A DNA stretch of 64,000 bases from Anisodus tanguticus (taxonomy: Eukaryota > Streptophyta > Magnoliopsida > Solanales > Solanaceae): contig CM067539.1 of NCBI GenBank assembly GCA_034509755.1, forward strand, positions 21,485,001 through 21,549,000. Reading direction: 5' to 3'. Shown piece by piece: positions 47,001 through 58,340 of this stretch; the first letter of the stretch is position 1; every line of letters starts with the position of its first letter. Under the pieces are notes generated by a model that was not told where the DNA came from, did not search any database, and was given only the letters and a program-made list of their open reading frames with translations. The translations under genes were made by a program, and so were the position numbers.

Positions 47001-47780
47001 ATCAAGTAGGTGCATCTTGATAAGGGTAAATTTACTGGACCTGCAGTCCTGACATCACAAGATGTCATGTAAATTAAATACTAAATGAAAATTGTCTCAG
47101 CCTATATGGCTTACGTGACAAAATTTATATGAATTTTTTTTGAAGGATTCAATATGCCTGAAACATATACAAGTTATTGAAAAACTTGTTTGTAATTCTT
47201 AAACGGATTAAATGAACTAAGGTTGATCTACTGAAATCACCTTAATAAATATTTATTGATGAGGGGTACACAGATGACTATGTTTACCCTTATCCCTTTA
47301 TGATATCCAAAATCTTTCATAATATTGTGCAAGTTGCTAACGTGAATTTTATTGGAGCTTTTGAAGAGTTTTCGAAAAGCAGTAGACTACCTGCTAAAAG
47401 AAGTTTAAATGAGAAAATTAGATTGGTCTTGAAGTACCATATATTTGTTCAATTGATGCATTTATTTATCTTGCTATAACTATGAGAATGATATAATTTC
47501 TTCCTTACATAAAGATACTGAAATAAGATCAATTACATATTGTCGATTTGATGAGATAATTTTTTAAAAATTAGGGGGGAGATAATAATGAAATAAATAG
47601 GGAAATTTTGTGAAATAATCCATCATTGTCTCATCTTGATCCACGTGTTCTATTTGTGAGAAAGAGGTCCAAAAGATTATTCACTTGCAGAAAATGGCAA
47701 TCAAATGCCAGATGCATTTACAGATTTGAAAAGGATTACCGAATCACATATCCATGCAGAGAATGTCCCAATTCAGATTG
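44009..47780. other. Degenerate internal part of element C
   Basis: AT-rich sequence with short remnant frames only. 44690-44880 repeats ACTCC(C/T)GAAGTAGTAA-type words. A copia origin is inferred from the flanks and from the coding remnants downstream. No intact domain was recognised. Confidence 0.5.
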
Positions 47781-47789
47781 ATGTCCCTG

Positions 47790-48330
47790 TAGGACCATCT
47801 ACTAGTGTCATTGAAAATGAGTCCAAAAGCACGCCTGAAGTTTGATAGACCATTGGTTTCTAAGCATCAGAATCCTAGAAAAAGAAAAATAAATGGTCAA
47901 GAAGCCACTAAGAAAGAATTTGATAAAGAAATGCAAGATTTGATCAATCCTGACATTCTTGAAGAAATCAATGAGCCGCAAACTCAAGAAAATGAAGAAA
48001 TATCAATAAATCCAATTGATGTTAGGACTAATTTGAATCGCTTGAAAAATGTGGTTTGAAATGTGACAAAATACACACACCATTATATGAAGATAATGCA
48101 GCATGCATTGCTCAATTGAAGGGGGGATTCATAAAAGGAGATATGACAAAGTACATTTCACCAAAGTTGTTTTTCACACATGAGCTCTAAAAGAATGGTG
48201 ATATCAACGTGCAAAATATTTGTTCAAGTGATAATATGGCTGATTTGTTCACTAAGTCTCTACCAACGACAACTTTCGAGAAGATGGTGCACAAGATTGG
48301 AATGCGAAGACTCAAGCATTTGAACTGAAG
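47790..48330 (+). pseudogene. Element C: remnants of integrase C-terminus and RNase H
   Basis: 47840-48050 encodes LVSKHQNPRKRK ... DILEEINEPQTQENEEISIN, resembling the linker between copia integrase and RT. At 48090-48330 come DNAACIAQLKGGFIKGD, YISPKLFFTHEL and SDNMADLFTKSLPT, the end of copia RNase H. Most of the RT between them has been deleted. Confidence 0.7.
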
Positions 48331-48532
48331 TTCTCATCAGGGGGAGTTAATACATATTGTACTCTTTTTTCCGTATAAGGTTTTGTCCCACTGGGTTTTC
48401 CTTGTAAGATTTTTAATGAGGCAACAAAAATGTGTACTCTTTTTCCTTCATTAGAAAATTTTCCATTGAGTGTTTTTCTAGTAAGGTTTTAATGAGGCAT
48501 ATTATCTATCAAAATAGACATCCAAGGGGGAG

Positions 48533-48738
48533 TGTTATATATATTATCATAAATTATGGATGTTTATCTTTAGGAGAAATATTAGGGCTAATAACTTTGG
48601 GACCAAGTCAATTTTCTCCTATAAATAGAGATGTTCCCCTCATTGTATTTCATCCCTCAAGAGAAATAAGAACTCTCCTCTCTTCTCTCTTTCTCAACAA
48701 TATTCCTGGTCTAATTTTATTATTATTATTTCATAACA
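48533..48738 (+). repeat. 3' LTR of element C
   Basis: Begins TGTTATATATATTATC directly after AAGGGGGAG and ends TTTCATAACA. Contains a TATA-like CCTATAAATAGAG at 48618-48630. The next base begins MADS-upstream homology (CTCTTCTTTTAAAG), so this is the element's outer boundary. Confidence 0.8.
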
Positions 48739-49131
48739 CTCTTCTTTTAAAGTACTTTTCTTAAAATGAATAAAAAAATTCTTTTACTTTCCCAGTATGT
48801 GTAAGCACATATTATTTTGATCAGTGTTTTGTGAAACTATTGTATATTGATTTGCTTCATATCCAATTTAGAAATCTTTTCAATGTGCGTCGAGTGACAG
48901 GTTGGTAAGTGTCGGACAATAAAAAAAACAAATTTAAGCAGTATTTAGTTTTTAATATATTTGAGAGCAACATAAAATTTCTACTAGATATGGTTTCTGC
49001 CAAAATTGGAGAAAACAATAGTGTTCTTCTATAAAGGATGCAATGACTATAATCAATACACATATCACAATTTAATATTTAATAAATATTTGTATTGTGA
49101 AAACTTATTGTTAAATTGATTTTTTTACTTA
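48739..49131 (+). repeat. MADS duplicon copy 4: upstream region, left part
   Basis: Matches 34470-34855 upstream of the intact MADS gene (CAGTATGTGTAA, TTGATTTGCTTCATATCC, TTTAAGCAG(C/T)ATTTAG). Interrupted at 49131 by element G and resumes at 59283. Confidence 0.85.
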
Positions 49132-50067
49132 TGTTGATGTTGGATGGATGTTGTGACAACATCTCTAAATGCTCTGGACATCATCTTATGAAAATAAGAA
49201 TGTTGCCTGCGATGTTGTGACAACATTCGTGACAACATCTCTGTAACGATTTTGCCTATTCTTTCGGCCAAAACATGTTGTGTTACTGTGAGTAAAAAAT
49301 GACCTAGGCAAGCTTACAATGATGCTGTGTTTAAAACGTGGTAAAAGAAACAGTCAAAGCTTGGAGAGGAAGCAGCGTGAAGACCAAGTCCAGAATGTTG
49401 AGCTTTTTAATGAGCAAGAACCGGTCCAAGCTGAAGCCTTCTTTTACTCAACCTCCGCAACCAATCAGTGAGGATTTCAAGGGAAGTTCCACACTATAAA
49501 TAGAGGGGAGCTTCAGAGTATCGATATCCAGAATTGAACGAGAAGAATTACCAAGAGAGCTCTCGGATATTCACCTTAGAAACTGGATCAACACACTTAG
49601 CCTAAAGTAGTATAAAACATCTAGTCCCACATTACTATTGCTGCCCAGATTCTAGATCAAGCTTATATTTCAAGCAGTTGTAATGAGGATGTTGTATTTG
49701 TCTTTTTAGATCTTTTAACTTTAGGCTGGAGTCATCTGCGACTTCACTTTTGTTTGTAATTTCTTTTTCGCATTTATTGTTCAATCTTGTAAAAAGAAAT
49801 TCATTTGTAGTTGTATATAATTTATACAATTCTTTGGTCATTGACCATCAAGGGATATATTAATATATACCCTTGAAAATATAAACCTTGTGTCTCTTTA
49901 CTTTTCCGCTGCATTTACTCTATAAAGGTTTATAACTGTTTTATCATAATGTTGCCTCAGATGTTGACACAACATTGAAGGCAACATCCAGAAACTGTTT
50001 TAATTATTCTAGCTGTTACGATTTTATTCTTACATATTCTTGCTTATCCGTAGCCCCGGACCCAACT
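49132..50067 (+). repeat. 5' LTR of element G
   Basis: 936 bp. A TATA box in ACTATAAATAGAGGGG lies near 49493-49508. Carries palindromic words at 49147-49163, 49211-49239 and 49949-49987. Ends CCCAACT, where the 3' LTR has CCCAACA. Confidence 0.9.
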
Positions 50068-50124
50068 AGTGGTATCATAGCCAACACTTGATACAATAAG
50101 TGCTTGATTCTAAATATTACGGCT

Positions 50125-51585
50125 ATGGACTCAGCTATATAAAACATTGGTAGACTTCCAATTCTTGACGGAACTAACTATGCCTACTGGAAAATTCGAC
50201 TACGTTCGCACATCAAATCCATTGATGTTCGAGCTTGGAGATCAGTTTCCGAAGGCTATGTGATTCCCAAGTACCCAGCAGACGAGGATGGTGATGTACT
50301 TACCAAACCTGAATCTGAATGGACCGCGGAAGAGATCAGCAGTGCGAGCTTCAATGAAAAGGCCCTAAATGCGATATTTGGATGGGTAGATCTCTATATG
50401 TTTAAGCTCATCCAGAATTGTACTACGGCCAAGGACGCTTGGGAGACCTTAAAAACTCATTGTGAAGATACCTCGAGTGTACGACATACAAAGCTTCGCA
50501 TGATTTTGAGCCAATACGAACGCTTAAGGATGGAAGAATCTGAAGACATAAAACCCTATTTTGAAAAGTTAATTGACATTGCTAATCAGTGTCAAGTGCT
50601 TGGTTCTCCTTTAATCAACACACAACTTGTGGATAAAGCTCTTAGATCTCTTCCTGAAAGATTTAATACTAAGATTTGTGCTATTGAAGAGGCCCATAAT
50701 CTTGCTACTATGGATCTACATGCCTTGATGAGCATCTTTCAAACATATGAGATGAACATGAAGAGCCAAAGAGATTTGTATAAAGACAAGACTTTGGCAC
50801 TCGAAGGACAAACCTCGGAAACTGAATTGGAAAACGAGGAAGAAAACTTGGAGGAACTGGGAAATGGTGCAACTGTTGCCTTACTTACTCGTCGATTCAA
50901 TTTAATGGTGAGAAAGATCAACAATGATCGCAATAAAGCCAAATACAAACACCATCAAAATCCGCTCTTCAATAAACAGCCGAATAGGTCACCTTCTAAG
51001 CAAAAAAATCACAATCCACTGAGGAAATCTAACTCCGACAGTACCAATTTCAATCCCAAACAACTCGAGAAAGTGCAGTGTCATGCATGCTCGAGTTGGG
51101 GACACTATGCTAATGAGTGTGCAAACACCCTTAGAAAAATTGGTAAGGTTATGTGGGTAACTCTCAGTGACGATGAGAACGAAGAGGAGGAAGGAGATCA
51201 AGAAGAAGAACCACAAGCAATGCTGGCAGCCATGTTCGAACACTCACTGTCCGACGATAAAGATGTTGTTGACAATGTTGCGACAACATCAGGAACAACA
51301 TCAGACTTAACATCTGGAATGTCTTCAACATCAGAGAGGTATGTATATTTTGACTATTCTGATGTAAATTATTTTAATGGATTTATTTCTTCATCTGAGG
51401 CTGTAAATTTGGATCTAGTTGACTCCAAAGACGACGTGATAAAGGAATTACAAAATCTTTGTAAAGCCTTAATCACTGAATCTAAGCAACTAGACTCAAA
51501 AGCAAAATTATTGGCTCTTGAGAATAGAAATCTGAAAGGCACAATCAACCGATTAGAGGTGGCACTTACCAAGAAGGACTTATAG
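50125..51585 (+). pseudogene. Element G gag with CCHC zinc knuckle
   Basis: ATG at 50125 (MDSAI) meets TAA at 50140-50142 in codon 6. The frame then stays open to TAG at 51583-51585. Core: TNYAYWKIRLRSHIKS, DAWETLKTHCEDTSSV, LRMILSQYERLRMEESEDI. The zinc knuckle CHACSSWGHYANEC (C-X2-C-X4-H-X4-C) lies near 51077-51118. The acidic segment that follows (WVTLSDDENEEEEGDQEEE) is typical of SIRE-type gags, and a coiled-coil end comes near 51440-51560. The early stop would abolish normal translation. Confidence 0.88.
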
Positions 51586-52019
51586 CTTGGTAAGATTCGT
51601 GCACGATTGAACGTAGCTGAGACCACCTTTCAAAGGCTCAACATGGGAACCTCCAAACTGGATGAAATATTGAACTTCAATAAACCTACAAGGGCTGGGC
51701 TTGGGTACCAATCTCCTAGCAAAACAAATACTTCCAGAATCCATAGTCAAACTGAGAGGATAATTTGTCAAAGAAAATCCGAGTAATTCTCAGATCACTA
51801 AGATTGGATCGAAGTTTGTATGTAGCTTCTGTAAAAAGTCAGGACATCTTATGCCCTACTGCTACAAACTTCAAAACTCTGCACTCAGAATATTGCCTAA
51901 AATGTTGTCAGCAATGTTGCCCAACATCACTGACAACATTCAAAGCAACCAGCCTGAAAGCAGAAGGAATCTGAAATGTAATGTGTGCATAACTGCTTTG
52001 CGTACTAACATTACAGGTT

Positions 52020-53420
52020 CTTAGTACTTCGATAGTGGTTGCTCACGTCATATGACAGGTACCAAAAGTCTATTGAAGGAGTATGGAGCATTTTAATGGA
52101 GGATACGTGACCTTTGGAGGAGGAAGTAAGAGTAAGATAATTGGTAAATGAACTCTTAATGTTCCGGATGTACTAGCCTTGAAAAATGTTCTTTATGTAG
52201 AAGGTTTGGTTGCTAATCTTCTTAGCATAAGCCAACTATGTGATGATGATCTCGAGGTGAAATTCAATAAGCTTGGATGCAAGGTTACAGATTTTGCAGA
52301 TAAATGTGTCATGTCAGGAACCCAAACTGGAGATAATTGCTATCTAGTCGGTAGACAAGAGTTTTGCAACTCTGCAAAGGTAGGTGACTTGACACTTTGG
52401 CATCAAAAGTTGGGACATGTCAACTACGGCACCATGGAGAAGGTGATCTCATTTAAAGCTGTCAGAGGCATTCCCAGACTGGATCCAAAAGATAAAACAC
52501 TGTGCAAAGATTGTTCGAAAGGAAAGCAGACCCGAGTCTCTCATAATGTTGTCCAACATGACGGACAACATTTAGGTACGTCTCATTGTTTCCAATTATT
52601 GCATATGGATCTTATGGGTCCAATCGAGGTAGATAGCCTAGGAGGGATGAGATATTCTTATGTGATAGTAGATGATTTTTCCAGATTCACTTGGATCTAT
52701 TTTTTTAAGGAAAAATCACAAACCTTTGAGATGTTTAGAACACTTTACTCTAGGATTAAGAATCTGTTTTGTTCTTCGATTTTCAGAATTAGATCTGATC
52801 ATGGAAAGGAGTTTGAAAATCAAACCTTTGCAAAAAAATTTGTGAAAAGAAAGGCATATTCCATGAATTTTTGGTACCAAAAACACCACAACAAAATGGG
52901 GTTGCCGAGAGAAAGAACAAAACTTTACAAGAAATGGCTAGAGTTATGTTAAGTTCTAAGAAATTGTCAAAGAGGTTTTGGGCAGAAGCCTTGAACACGG
53001 CATGTCACATAACTAATAGAATCTATTTAAGGTCAGGGACCAAGATGACACCCTATGAACTGTTAAATGGAAAGAAACCTACATTGTGGTACTTTCATGT
53101 CTTTGGGTGTGTGTGCTATATTCTTAATGACAATGATCAACTGGCTAAATTTGACTCTAAGAGTGATAAGAGAATATTCGTTGGCTACTCTCAGAATAGC
53201 CATGCTTACCGAATATACAATCTTTGGAAAAAGACCATACATGAGTCAGTCAATGTTATTTTTGATGACCTGCTGGATATATCTGGTAGATCTTCAGAAA
53301 ACAACATTGTGGTTGCAGTTGAAGAGGAGCAACCCACTAAAGAAACAGATGTTGTCCCAGATGTTGTCCCGATATCAGAAGAAACATCTGAACCTCAAAG
53401 AGAGAACACATGAGACGAAG
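52020..53420 (+). pseudogene. Element G protease, GAG-pre-integrase and integrase
   Basis: YFDSGCSRHMTGT at about 52026 holds the protease D-S-G. NVLYVEGLVANLLSISQLCD follows at 52185. TLWHQKLGHVNYGTME and CKDCSKGKQTR form the H-H-C-C unit (52390-52530). In the integrase core, LLHMDLMGPIEVDSLGG and FRIRSDHGKEFENQ carry the Asp residues, and KTPQQNGVAERKNKTLQEMA the Glu (about 52870-52950). It ends FWAEALNTACHITNR and CVCYILNDNDQLAKFDSKSD. Stops occur near 52096, 52149 and 53413, and a frameshift near 52860. Confidence 0.88.
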
Positions 53421-53689
53421 TCGAGGAGGAGCCTGCTACTGAACTGAATGATCAAGTGAGAAGAGACCCTCCATCGAGGATTAGAAGGAACCATCCACCC
53501 GACCAGGTGATAGGGGGAGTTTTTGAGAAGAGGCGTACAAGATGGAAAGAGCCAGTGAATTACTGAGAAATGGTAAGGTATGTGTGCATGTCCACCATAT
53601 ATCAACAGGTAAGTCTTTCTTGTCTTACATCTACTTTGGAACCTAAAAATATTGGGGAAGCATTAAAAGATAATTTTTGGATTCAAGCC

Positions 53690-55152
53690 ATGCAAGAGGA
53701 GCTTGAACAATTTGCCTGAAATGAGGTTTGGGACTTGGTACCACGACCCAAAAACACAAATGTTATTGGGACCAAGTGGATATTCAAAAACAAATCAGAT
53801 GAGTTAGGGAAGATTGTTAGGAACAAAGCTCGACTTGTTGCTCAAGGATATACACAAGTAGAAGGTATCGACTATGACGAGACCTTCGCTCATGTGGCTA
53901 GAATTGAGTCAATAAGATTGCTTCTTGCTATATAAAGATTACCTTGCACCAAATGGACGTTAAAGGTGTCTTCCTCAATGGATACTTGGACAAAGAAGTA
54001 TATGTTGAACAACCAAAGAGATTTGAGGATCCTCACCATCCACATCATGTGTACAAGCTCAAGAAAACTTTGTATGGACTAAAACAAGCACCACGTGCAT
54101 GGTATGGTCGTCTAACTGACTTCCTTGTTGAGTTTGGTTTTACTCATGGAGAAGCTGACAGAACATTATTCATTAAAAGACATGGTGTAGATGTAATAAT
54201 AGCTCAAATCTATGTTGATGATATTATTTTTGGTTCGACTACAGAATCATTCTTGAAGTCATTTGTCGAAGCAATGTCGACAACATTTGAGATGAGCATG
54301 ATTGGAGAACTAACATTTTTCTTAGGCTTGCAGATTAAACAGAATGAAGATGGGATCTTTGTATCTCAAAGCAAGTACGCCAAGAATCTTATTAGGAGAT
54401 TTGGTCTGGAAAATGCTAAACACATGAAAACGTCAATTGGCTCTTCGCAACAAGTATGTAAAGACGATGTTGGAAAAGATGTTGACCCAACATTGTACCG
54501 ATCTATGATAGGTAGCCTTTTATACCTTACTGTCAGTCTCCCTGATATCATGTTTAGCGTATGTGTTTGCGCCAGGTTCCAAGCCAGTCCCAAGGTATCT
54601 CATCTTAATGCTGTGAAACGTATCATTCGATATGTTGCCGGTACAAGTGACTTGAGAATTTGGTACTCCAAATACACTAATCCTAATCTAAAAGGATATA
54701 GTGACTCGGATTGGGCCGGTGATGTGGACGATAGGAAAAGCACTAGTGGTGGGTGTTTCTATCTTGGCAATAATCTAGTCTGATGGCACAGTCGTAAACA
54801 AAATTGTGTATCACTCTCGACTGCCGAATCTGAATATGTGACTGCCGAAAGTTGTTGTGCTCAACTGATTTGGTTACGACATATGCTAGATGACTATGTC
54901 ATATCTAATAACTCCATGATTTTGTACTGTGATAATCTGAGTGCTATTAATATTTCCAAAAATCTTGTTCATCATTCACGTACAAAGAACATAGACATAA
55001 GACATCATTTTTTAAGAGACTTAGTGGAAAAACAGCTAGTTCAAATCGAACATGTTGATACTCTTTTTCAACTGGCTGACATTTTTACCAAACCTTTAGA
55101 TCATGAGAGATTTTCTAGCTTGAAAAAATCTCTTGGTCTCTGTTTTCTTTGA
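53690..55152 (+). pseudogene. Element G reverse transcriptase and RNase H
   Basis: VIGTKWIFKNKSDELGKIVR, ARLVAQGYTQVEGIDYDETF, HQMDVKGVFLNGYLDKEVYV, LYGLKQAPRAWYGRL. Catalytic YVDD in QIYVDDIIFGST near 54215. RNase H: GYSDSDWAGDVDDRKSTSGG, SLSTAESEYVTAESCCAQLI, YCDNLSAINISKN, LADIFTKPLDHERF, stop 55150-55152. A stop and frame change at 53935-53944 and a TGA near 54781 break an otherwise well-preserved sequence. Confidence 0.92.
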
Positions 55153-55975
55153 AAATAAGACAGGCTAGGTAGATGTTGTCTGAAATATTGTCCTAACATT
55201 CTGGGTAACATTTACTGTTGAGTCAATATACAGGATAAGTGTTGTAGTGATGTTGCACTATTTTTCAAAAGATTTAAGCATGACTCTAAAAGGACAAGTT
55301 ATGAATGTTATACCATTCTCTGCGATGATATATATATATTTAAAACAATTATGTATATCATAAAAAAGGAGTATCATAAGAAGGCGAAGCCTCTACTAAA
55401 AGATTTGGATGTATACAAAAAGAGCAAAGCTCTAAGATTGGTATCGTTCCTATTCTATAGGAGTACCACGTACTTCAAAAAGGTTAAAAATTCCTCAATA
55501 TTTTTTAATCTGTATGTGTTCAACTAAGTTGATTAAGGACAATGGTAAAATGTTACATTAGTCCAGCGATCAGTGTCATAGGGAACATATACGGAAATAT
55601 CATCTGCCAAATCAAAAATCCTTGGAGTCTCATAATGCTTGTTTAACTTTGAAATGTTGCCAACATCATTAACAACATCGTGCTCCAGTACATTGATCAA
55701 TCTGGTTTATCTTATTTTATTCTTATTTTTGGTATTTAACACGTCTCTGTCTTTAACAGAAAATCCAAAATTCTGGAGGACCGTTTTTATTTAAATTTTA
55801 AATGATGTTATGTGCTGTGTAAATCCTTTATTTTAGGTGTGTAAAGAGTTTTTATTCTTCTATACAATCTAAATTTAAGGAAAATAAATTTGAGTGTAAG
55901 TATATTTTTCCATAATGAAACCTCCCATTTTTGTCTTGGAATTGTCACATTAGCCGATTTACAATCCATCAAATC
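55153..55975. other. Element G spacer between pol and extra ORF
   Basis: 0.8 kb, AT-rich, no recognised protein. Contains palindromic words near 55654-55666 and related words near 55171-55212. Confidence 0.6.
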
Positions 55976-57763
55976 ATGACAGCCCAAACACCACCATCAT
56001 TTTTCAAAACCCAAAGCTTCTCTAACACGCCCAATTCTTCAAAACCCTCTCCCATGTCCATTTCCCCAAAATTCACAAACACCAAAGATTATTTCCCAAT
56101 GTCGACTAGTCCAACAAATAGCAACAAGGTTTACAAGCATTATACTTCCATCAATGACTTGAAACCGGTCGAGGAGGACTGCACACAGGCTATGATACTG
56201 CTTGGTTCAGATAAGCCATTACGGGTGGGCTACCCAGGCGATAATGAAAACCCAATCGATGTTGATGCAACATTTGATTTCTCAAACCTTGCCTCAAGAC
56301 AGTCAAAATCGACATTTCCGATGCGAAGGTCAAAAAGGGTTTTCGAAAACCAATTCGGTGACAACCAGTCTGCCAAAAGATCCAGGGAAAAGTTGACTTT
56401 CCCTGTTGATACTACCACTAGCAGCGGCACTGACACCGATTTCAGTGTGCCCAGTTCTTCCAGAACTCTATCAACTTCCACTCCACAAGCAGAAACTGAG
56501 AGGGAAAGAGAAGAAGAAGAGATGTCAGATGACATACATCTACGGAACTTCATTCCTAAAGAGATCTGCAGAACATACTGGAATTTTGATAAAAATGTTG
56601 CCTCAACATCAAAGGCAACAAACGAGAAAATGGACCCAGACTATGTTGCCCCAACATCCGAGGCAACACCTGTAGCCACATCATTCGAACAAGAAAACAC
56701 AGAATCTGAAACAGATTCTGAAGTAATTCCCTACTCTTCTATGTTTCAAACGAAATCATGCTCCAGTAACTGGAATTGGTTTAAAAATAGAGGAGTTAGA
56801 GGGGAGAAGGTGATTGACCTAACTTCATTCTCCACAAATTGTTTAGTTGATTTCTTATGTAGTCGAAAGATCTTAAGCTCTGTATCTGGTAAGAATCCTT
56901 ATTGTGAGAAGGTGATTAGGGTGTTCTATGATAATCTGACGCTTGCTGTTAGGGACACAACCTCGAAGAAATTTGGGAGAGTGTACCTATACAACAAGGT
57001 ATACAATTTTACACCTAATATCATCAACTCCACTCTTGGGATAATTGTTAGTGAAAGAGAACCTCAACCAAACCCCACTGTGGAGGAACTCAATTCGATG
57101 ATCAAGTACCTTACGGGGAATTTGATCACTGTTTGGGCTCCTCGCAGTCCTGTGTCAAAACTCACTACCTTGTTTGCCACTTTGCACAAACTTGATATAT
57201 ACAACAGGCTACCCTCCCTCAACGAGACAGTAGTGACCCTTGATCAAGCATAATTGTTTTCAAAATTGGAAGGAATCAGGAAGTTGACTTAGGAACCCTC
57301 ATATTCAACCATGTTGCCAACTTGGCAGAAAGACAAAGCAACTCTACCCTTCCATACCCCTCATTGATTTTTCAAATCCTGCTTAACCAAGGTTTTAAGA
57401 CTCCAAAAGGAGAAAAGCTGAGTCCAGCCTTAGAGGTTTACTCAGTACAGCGAGCAGTTGTGAACAGCAGGGACAGGGTTATTGACATGCCCTAGAAGAA
57501 AGATGAATGGGACACTAACACATCAAAGGATGTTGCTAACATTCCTGGCAACATTGGTCAAGGAAAGGTCCCAATGTCCAAAGACTGGCTTCGACAGCAC
57601 ATTGCTGAACTTGACAGGCAAATTCAAGACCTAGTGCGAGCCAGAAACTATTATGTGGGCTTACTTTCTTCACAAAAAGGGGGAGAGGATGATGCTGATG
57701 ATGTTATTGCTGGAAGCATACAGACAGGGGAGCTGCTCCTGATGATGATGCAGGACAAGCTAT
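55976..57763 (+). pseudogene. Element G extra ORF (env-position ORF) with plant-transposon-protein-like domain
   Basis: ATG at 55976 (MTAQTPPSFFKTQSF). A Ser/Thr/Pro-rich N-terminal 200 residues leads into NWFKNRGVRGEKVIDLTSF, KVIRVFYDNLTLAVRD and FGRVYLYNKVYNFTPNIINS (56770-57030), resembling the same putative plant transposon protein domain as in element E. The frame stops at 57251-57253. Homology-like frames continue, and a helical segment DWLRQHIAELDRQIQDLVRA (57580-57640) is followed by an acidic, GGEDDADD tail. Such ORFs occupy the env position in SIRE/Maximus elements. I see no signal peptide or membrane span in it, so an envelope function is not supported here. Confidence 0.7.
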
Positions 57764-58340
57764 GATGCAGGGGGAGAGGAGTTGAGATGATGATTGCTGA
57801 CTACTTCTGATACTATGGAGATGAAGATGGTGCTGCACAGAGTGATCGATCACAGAAAGTGGTTGGAAGCTACTGTGACTCGATTACTCTAGCCAAGGAT
57901 AATCATGCTGATGGAATGGAGTGTTGATTCAATGATGGATGGAGTGCTGATAATCTCTGTTTATTTGAATATTGGATATACTGACATTTGGAATATTTTT
58001 TGTTTGTAATATTTTACTTTGGGATATTTGGTCTGTTCTTGCAGACATTGTAATTACTTTCTAAAGTTATTTATATATGTTTGCCTGATGTGGATTGTTA
58101 TGAATGGTTACTGTAGACTGATTACGCATTTGATGTAAGTAAGTCACGACTAATAGAACATAACTCCTATCTAATCAAATCATCGATACAATACTGCTTG
58201 GAATTTACTACTGCAGGTTAATAGGGAGCATAGCACTGATCCTACTGATTCTTGGAATGTAAGGACTACATCGGGAATCAGTATCCTAGTCATTTTCGCT
58301 TCGTATGGAGTTTTGTGAAGAAAGGCAAAAAGGGGGATAT

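Larger units (their letters stand above)
38646..48738 (+). mobile_element. Old copia element C, degenerate, interrupted by element B
   Basis: The right side is clear: an RNase H-like tail near 48100-48330 (DNAACIAQL, then SDNMADLFTKSLPT), 3' non-coding tandem words, a polypurine tract AAGGGGGAG (48524-48532), then a 206 bp 3' LTR (48533-48738, TGTTATAT...CATAACA). On the left, a matching LTR 3' end (CTCTCTTTCTCAATAATATT ... TTTCATAACA, ending 38830) is followed by CGTTATCAACACGAG, the primer-site type of Tork-like copia elements. The 5' part of that LTR is rearranged and abuts the MITE. 39096-44003 is a younger insertion. Remaining coding traces are scarce. Confidence 0.7.

Noticed and set aside
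46323..47068. Short frames within element C
   Set aside because: No similarity to copia domains or other families; chance frames in decayed DNA.
55976..57763. Envelope glycoprotein in the env position of element G
   Set aside because: No signal peptide, membrane span or cysteine pattern. The content resembles a plant transposon protein domain instead.
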